DNA from: an uncultured Pseudomonadota bacterium
GTDB taxonomy: Bacteria > Myxococcota_A > UBA796 > SXON01
Length of the DNA: 37,912 nt
Assembly: GCA_903921785.1 (NCBI GenBank)
Contig: CAIXRH010000213.1
Coordinates: 1-37,912 of the forward strand
Reading direction: 5' to 3'
The notes under the pieces are model-generated. The model was not told the DNA's origin and did no database searches. It worked only from the letters and a program-made list of their open reading frames with translations. Below are positions 34,388 through 37,912 of the stretch, in pieces. Made by a program: the position numbers and the translations under genes. Each line of letters starts with the position of its first letter. Positions within the stretch are counted from its first letter, which is position 1.

Positions 34388-35962
34388 CTATCGGCCCGCG
34401 AGCGTCCGGGCGGCTTCGGCCTCGGCCGCCGCCGCTTCGTCGGCGCGAATCTGCTCCGCCACGTCCTTGATCTCGTCAGACTCCACCACAACATCTGCTT
34501 CGAAGCTGGCCTCTTCGATGTACCCAGCCCGCGCCGCCCGGACGTTGTTGTACTCGACCAGCGAGAGGATCGCCCACTGGTAGATCGCGACTTCATAGTA
34601 TTCGAGGATGTTGTCGGTCGCGTTGAGCATGACGTAGGTGAGCGTCATCGTCACGTAGACGTGGCTGACCATCGCCAACGTGCCGGCGCGACGACGGCGG
34701 ATGAGCCGAAACCCCTGCCACATCATCGTGAGCAGCACCCATGCGAAGAAGGCGACGCCAAGCCAGCCGGTCTCGTACGCGACGCGGAGGTAGCCGTTGT
34801 GGGGCGCCGCCTCCTGGCCGAAGAGCTCCACCCCGAGCATGACCGAGCTGCCGGCGCCGTGGCCCAGCCACTGGTGCTCCCAGAACCGGCGTTGGAGCTC
34901 GTCCCAGAAGTAGAGGCGCCAGCCGACGGAGGTGTTGAGATCGTACACCTCCGCGCCGGTCTGGAAGACCGCGCCGGCGTCCTCCATGCGCGAGACGATG
35001 CCGCGGCCGAAGGCCACCAGGCCGAACGCGCCGAGCAGGCCGCCGGCCACGAGGTAGCTCCGTTTTTTGTAGACCCAGCTCAGGTATACCCAGCACACCA
35101 GCATCGCGAGCCAGCTGATGCGCGTGTAGGTGCTGATCTCCAACGCCACGAGCATCCCGATGTAGATGAGGCGCAGCCCCCGGTTCGTGCGGGCGTCGTC
35201 GAGGAACTCGGCGTACGCGAGGCAGAACAGGAAGGTGAGGTACATCGAGAAGTGGGCGGGATGGAAGAAGCTGGAGTTGACCCGGACGTACCCCTCGGTG
35301 ACGTCGTTTCCCTGGCCGGTGGCCCACTGGTAGAACCCGTAGATGATCGGGACGATGGAGCTGGCGTAGATCGCAGTGATGACCTGCCGGACCATCTTTC
35401 GATCGAGCATGTCGGAGATGATGAGGTACGTGAAGAACGGCGCGGCGAGGCGGGTGACGAAGCGGCTGGACCAGCGGTCCTCCGGTGCCCAGGCCATGCT
35501 CACGGCGAAGAGCCCGAGGAACGCCCCGTACGGGACGGTGAGCGAGCGACCCTTGAACGGGTTCTTCCACAGGACCAGGAAGTAGACGAAGCCGATGCCG
35601 GTGGCGAGGACGTTGACCAGCCCACCGAGGTCGAAGTCGAAGCCGCCGATGGTGATGCGATCGCCGCCGGCCACGAAGTTCCGCATCGCGATCAGCGTGA
35701 GGAAGACGAGGATGAACGCCTTGGGATTGGCGAGGAAAAGCCCTCCACCCACTCCAATGATCGCCAGCGCCGCCATGTAGTGCGGCCCGCCGAACGCGAG
35801 CGCCAACGCCATCGGCACGGTGATGAGCACCGGGATGAGGAATTGCCGCGTCGGGTCACTCCCGAAGTCGGCGAACGGGCTCGGGCGGTCGAGGGCCAGA
35901 CGCTGAGCGTAACCGTGAGGGTGCCGGGTTACCCGGCGCCCGATGCGCGTCCTCCTGGTCAC
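34388..35962 (-). CDS. O-antigen ligase/polymerase-like membrane protein (WaaL/Wzy)
   Basis: The protein of up to 524 residues has about twelve transmembrane helices. A large loop holds YVRVNSSFFHPAHFSMYL and a later HNGYLRVAYETGWLG segment, which is characteristic of the O-antigen ligase (Wzy_C) family that polymerises polysaccharide units or transfers them to a lipid. The C-terminal cytoplasmic tail (last 50 residues) is Ala/Glu/Asp-rich. The start is uncertain: the only in-frame codons near the first helix are GTG 35962, which overlaps the divergent GT4 gene by 20 bp, and GTG 35830, just before the helix. It is divergent from that GT4 gene, suggesting a shared polysaccharide pathway. Confidence 0.85.
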   Translation of the reverse strand: MTRRTRIGRRVTRHPHGYAQRLALDRPSPFADFGSDPTRQFLIPVLITVPMALALAFGGPHYMAALAIIGVGGGLFLANPKAFILVFLTLIAMRNFVAGGDRITIGGFDFDLGGLVNVLATGIGFVYFLVLWKNPFKGRSLTVPYGAFLGLFAVSMAWAPEDRWSSRFVTRLAAPFFTYLIISDMLDRKMVRQVITAIYASSIVPIIYGFYQWATGQGNDVTEGYVRVNSSFFHPAHFSMYLTFLFCLAYAEFLDDARTNRGLRLIYIGMLVALEISTYTRISWLAMLVCWVYLSWVYKKRSYLVAGGLLGAFGLVAFGRGIVSRMEDAGAVFQTGAEVYDLNTSVGWRLYFWDELQRRFWEHQWLGHGAGSSVMLGVELFGQEAAPHNGYLRVAYETGWLGVAFFAWVLLTMMWQGFRLIRRRRAGTLAMVSHVYVTMTLTYVMLNATDNILEYYEVAIYQWAILSLVEYNNVRAARAGYIEEASFEADVVVESDEIKDVAEQIRADEAAAAEAEAARTLAGR

Positions 35963-37067
35963 CCGCGTGTACTGGCCCAACATCGGGGGGATCGAGCGGC
36001 ACGTGCAGTGGTTGGCGGAGGCGCTGGTGCGGCGGGGCCACACCGCTGACGTCGTGACCCTCAATCGTGCGTTCGAGGACGGGCGGGCGTTGCCGGCTGC
36101 GGAGGAGCTCAACGGCGTCCACGTCACCCGGGTGCCGTTCCGCGGGAGCACGCGATACCCCATCGCGCCGAGCGTGCTGCGCAAGGTCGCCGACTACGAC
36201 GTGGTCCACGTGCACGCGGTGGACTTCCTGGCCGATTGGCTGGTGGCCACCCGCCCGATCCACCGCCGCCCGGTGGTGCTGAGCACGCATGGCGGCTTCT
36301 TCCACACCGCCTACGCCGCCCGGGCGAAGAAGCTCTGGTTCCACACGATGACCCGTGCGCTGGTCCGCGCTGTGGATGCGCTGGTGTACACCTCGGATCA
36401 AGACGCCGAGCTCTTCGGTGAGCTCACCGATCGAGGCGTTCTGCTCCGCAACGCGGTGGACCTCGCCCCCTGGCAGGCCCTCGCCCGCGCGCCGGAGCCC
36501 GGGCAGTTCGTGACCCTCGGCCGGGTGGACGTGCACAAGGGCCTGGCCCACCTCCTGCGCACGCTCGCCGCGTTGCGTGACGCGGATCCGCGGCCCTTTC
36601 ACGCGAAGATCGTGGGTCCGGAGGTGGTGGAGGGGCTGGTGGGGCGGCTCAGCACCGAGCGCGACAGCCTCGGACTGACCGAGAGGGTCTCCTTCCTCGG
36701 GAAGGTGACCGCAGAGACGATGCACGAGGCGGTTCGCACCGCCGAGTTGGGCCTCTGGCCCGCCGAATACGAGAGCTTCGGGATCTCGGTGGTGGAGACG
36801 ATGGGCGCCGGCCTCTTACCGGTGATGCAGGACAATCGGGCGTTTCGTTACTTCGTCGACGGCCCGACCGGCGTCTTGACCGACTACCGGGACCCGGTGC
36901 GGGCGGCGGCCGCCATCCGTCAGGCCCGGGACCTGCCCGACCGGCCGGTGTGGGAAGCGGCGACGCGCGCCAAGGCCACTGACTACGGCTGGGACAAGGT
37001 GATCGGGGACATCGAGGCGCTCTACGCCCGGGTGGTGGCCGCGAAGGCGAGCTCGGCCGGCCGGTAG
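35943..37067 (+). CDS. Family 4 glycosyltransferase
   Basis: This 374-residue GT-B enzyme starts with RVLLVTRVYWPNIGGIERHV, the usual N-terminal motif of GT4 proteins. The sugar-nucleotide site has the EX7E motif ESFGISVVE near 279-287, and the phosphate-binding GRVDVHKGL segment lies near 194-202. It probably transfers a nucleotide-activated sugar to a growing surface glycan on the cytoplasmic side. It is divergent from the O-antigen ligase-like gene and convergent with the epimerase, overlapping the end of that gene by 46 bp. There is no strong ribosome-binding site. Confidence 0.93.
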   Translation: MRVLLVTRVYWPNIGGIERHVQWLAEALVRRGHTADVVTLNRAFEDGRALPAAEELNGVHVTRVPFRGSTRYPIAPSVLRKVADYDVVHVHAVDFLADWLVATRPIHRRPVVLSTHGGFFHTAYAARAKKLWFHTMTRALVRAVDALVYTSDQDAELFGELTDRGVLLRNAVDLAPWQALARAPEPGQFVTLGRVDVHKGLAHLLRTLAALRDADPRPFHAKIVGPEVVEGLVGRLSTERDSLGLTERVSFLGKVTAETMHEAVRTAELGLWPAEYESFGISVVETMGAGLLPVMQDNRAFRYFVDGPTGVLTDYRDPVRAAAAIRQARDLPDRPVWEAATRAKATDYGWDKVIGDIEALYARVVAAKASSAGR

Positions 37068-37912
37068 ACGTAGCCCATGTCCGGCTCGGGGTCTGGCTCG
37101 GCGAGGTGGGCGCGGACGACGTCCGGGAGCCACTCATCGAGCGGGGTGCAGGCGAAGCCGAGCTCGCCGGCGAGACGCGCGGGGTCGGGGCGGGAGCACC
37201 AGCTCCCGGAGTAGGGTGAGAAGTTGGGGTCGATGCCGGCGGCGGTGAGCGTCTCGCTGGCGGCGGGGATGAGGTCGGCGGTGACGCCGAGCAGGGCCGC
37301 CGCGCGCTCCACCAGGCCCCGCAGGGTGGTCTCCTCGGGCATCGCCAGGTTGTACGCGGGGGAGGGAGTGGCGAGGCCGGCGGCGAGCCGCGTCAGGAGC
37401 CGCGCCACGTCCTCGGACCACACGTACCGGACGGGGGCGTCCCCGCCCTCCGGGAGCAGGAGCGGGCCGCCGTCGCGAAGCCGCTGGAGGTAGGCCCAGA
37501 GCCGACGGGACCCATCTTCGGCGCCTTGCACCACGGGGAGCCGGAGGATGAGCGTGTCGAGCCCCGTCGAGCGTCGCCGTCCGACCTCCGCCTCGGCGCC
37601 TCGTTTGCCCATCCCGTAGACCCAGTTGGCGTGATCCCGGGTGCCGGGAGGGGGCTCGACCATCGCCGGCTTCTCGGCGTCCTCCTCGCGAAAGGGAGGA
37701 GTGCGGTCGGCGGCGACGAGGTACACCTGCCCGGTGGAGATCATCACGTAGCGGCCGGGGATGAACCTGGGGACGTCGAGGAGTCGGGCGACATCCGGCG
37801 CGGTGTAGGCCAGGAAGTCCACGGTGAGGTCGAAGCGCCGTCCCGCGAGCGCGGCGTGGAGGGTGTCGGGCGCCGCCGCGCGCCGGTCGGCGACGAGCGC
37901 CGCCGCGCCCAC
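37022..37912 (-). CDS. NAD-dependent epimerase/dehydratase (SDR), 5' end missing
   Basis: The window cuts this gene at its 5' end; 296 residues are visible. It is an extended SDR. The N-terminal G-x-x-G-x-x-G NAD-binding loop is missing and must lie beyond 37912, so the GTG at the very edge is not the real start. Visible marks are STGQVY (the conserved serine region), the active-site pair in NWVYGMGKRGAE (Tyr-x-x-x-Lys) and a substrate-side VWSEDVARLL. Such enzymes make or modify nucleotide sugars, which fits the adjacent glycosyltransferase. The 3' end overlaps the convergent GT4 gene by 46 bp. Confidence 0.85.
   Translation of the reverse strand: MGAAALVADRRAAAPDTLHAALAGRRFDLTVDFLAYTAPDVARLLDVPRFIPGRYVMISTGQVYLVAADRTPPFREEDAEKPAMVEPPPGTRDHANWVYGMGKRGAEAEVGRRRSTGLDTLILRLPVVQGAEDGSRRLWAYLQRLRDGGPLLLPEGGDAPVRYVWSEDVARLLTRLAAGLATPSPAYNLAMPEETTLRGLVERAAALLGVTADLIPAASETLTAAGIDPNFSPYSGSWCSRPDPARLAGELGFACTPLDEWLPDVVRAHLAEPDPEPDMGYVYRPAELAFAATTRA

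Overview
The window is very GC-rich, densely packed bacterial DNA with short intergenic gaps, many GTG/TTG starts and G/C-biased third positions. Several genes point to a Gram-negative bacterium of the Myxococcota type. These are a MYXO-CTERM-like C-terminal tail on a beta-helix protein, small proteins and a lipoprotein carrying MopE-type aspartate-rich metal-binding motifs, many lipoproteins, and an Omp85-like barrel. This lineage call is an inference from protein style, not from a marker gene. No rRNA, tRNA, insertion sequence, integrase or CRISPR array was seen.

Layout: 422-1062 holds an FKBP prolyl isomerase and translation factor IF-1. 1268-6588 is a seven-gene iron-sulfur cluster (ISC) operon whose first gene is a MerR-type regulator with four C-terminal cysteines, where an Rrf2-type IscR would be expected. 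It continues with iscS, iscU, iscA, hscB, hscA and fdx. A near-perfect 22-bp palindrome sits on the promoter of the regulator gene. 6601-8535 holds a radical SAM/SPASM enzyme divergent from two tandem paralogous small proteins; each has a four-cysteine knuckle, a lipobox-like hydrophobic segment and a MopE-type motif. 8697-11621 holds a large membrane protein and two small heat-shock proteins ending at an intrinsic terminator.

11734-16038 (minus strand) holds a GT-C glycosyltransferase, a sulfatase-fold lipoprotein and an Omp85-like barrel. 16044-23278 (plus strand) is a run of envelope and lipid genes: a membrane-anchored metallopeptidase, a leucine-rich/MopE lipoprotein, a metallophosphoesterase, a fatty acid hydroxylase, the MYXO-CTERM-like beta-helix protein and an acyltransferase-fold protein. 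23294-26552 holds peptide deformylase, a single-cluster ferredoxin, and a minus-strand trio of class II aldolase, PLP enzyme and tetraheme lipoprotein. 26625-28844 is a hybrid histidine kinase.

The right end carries surface-polysaccharide functions (GT2, Wzy/WaaL-like polymerase/ligase, GT4, a truncated SDR epimerase) around a MoxR-DUF58-membrane protein operon with 4-nt overlaps.

The most unusual points are the cysteine-bearing MerR regulator with its palindrome heading the ISC operon, the radical SAM enzyme beside twin knuckle/lipobox/MopE proteins, and the class II aldolase with a CxxCxxC and amphipathic-helix tail resembling a microcompartment encapsulation peptide.
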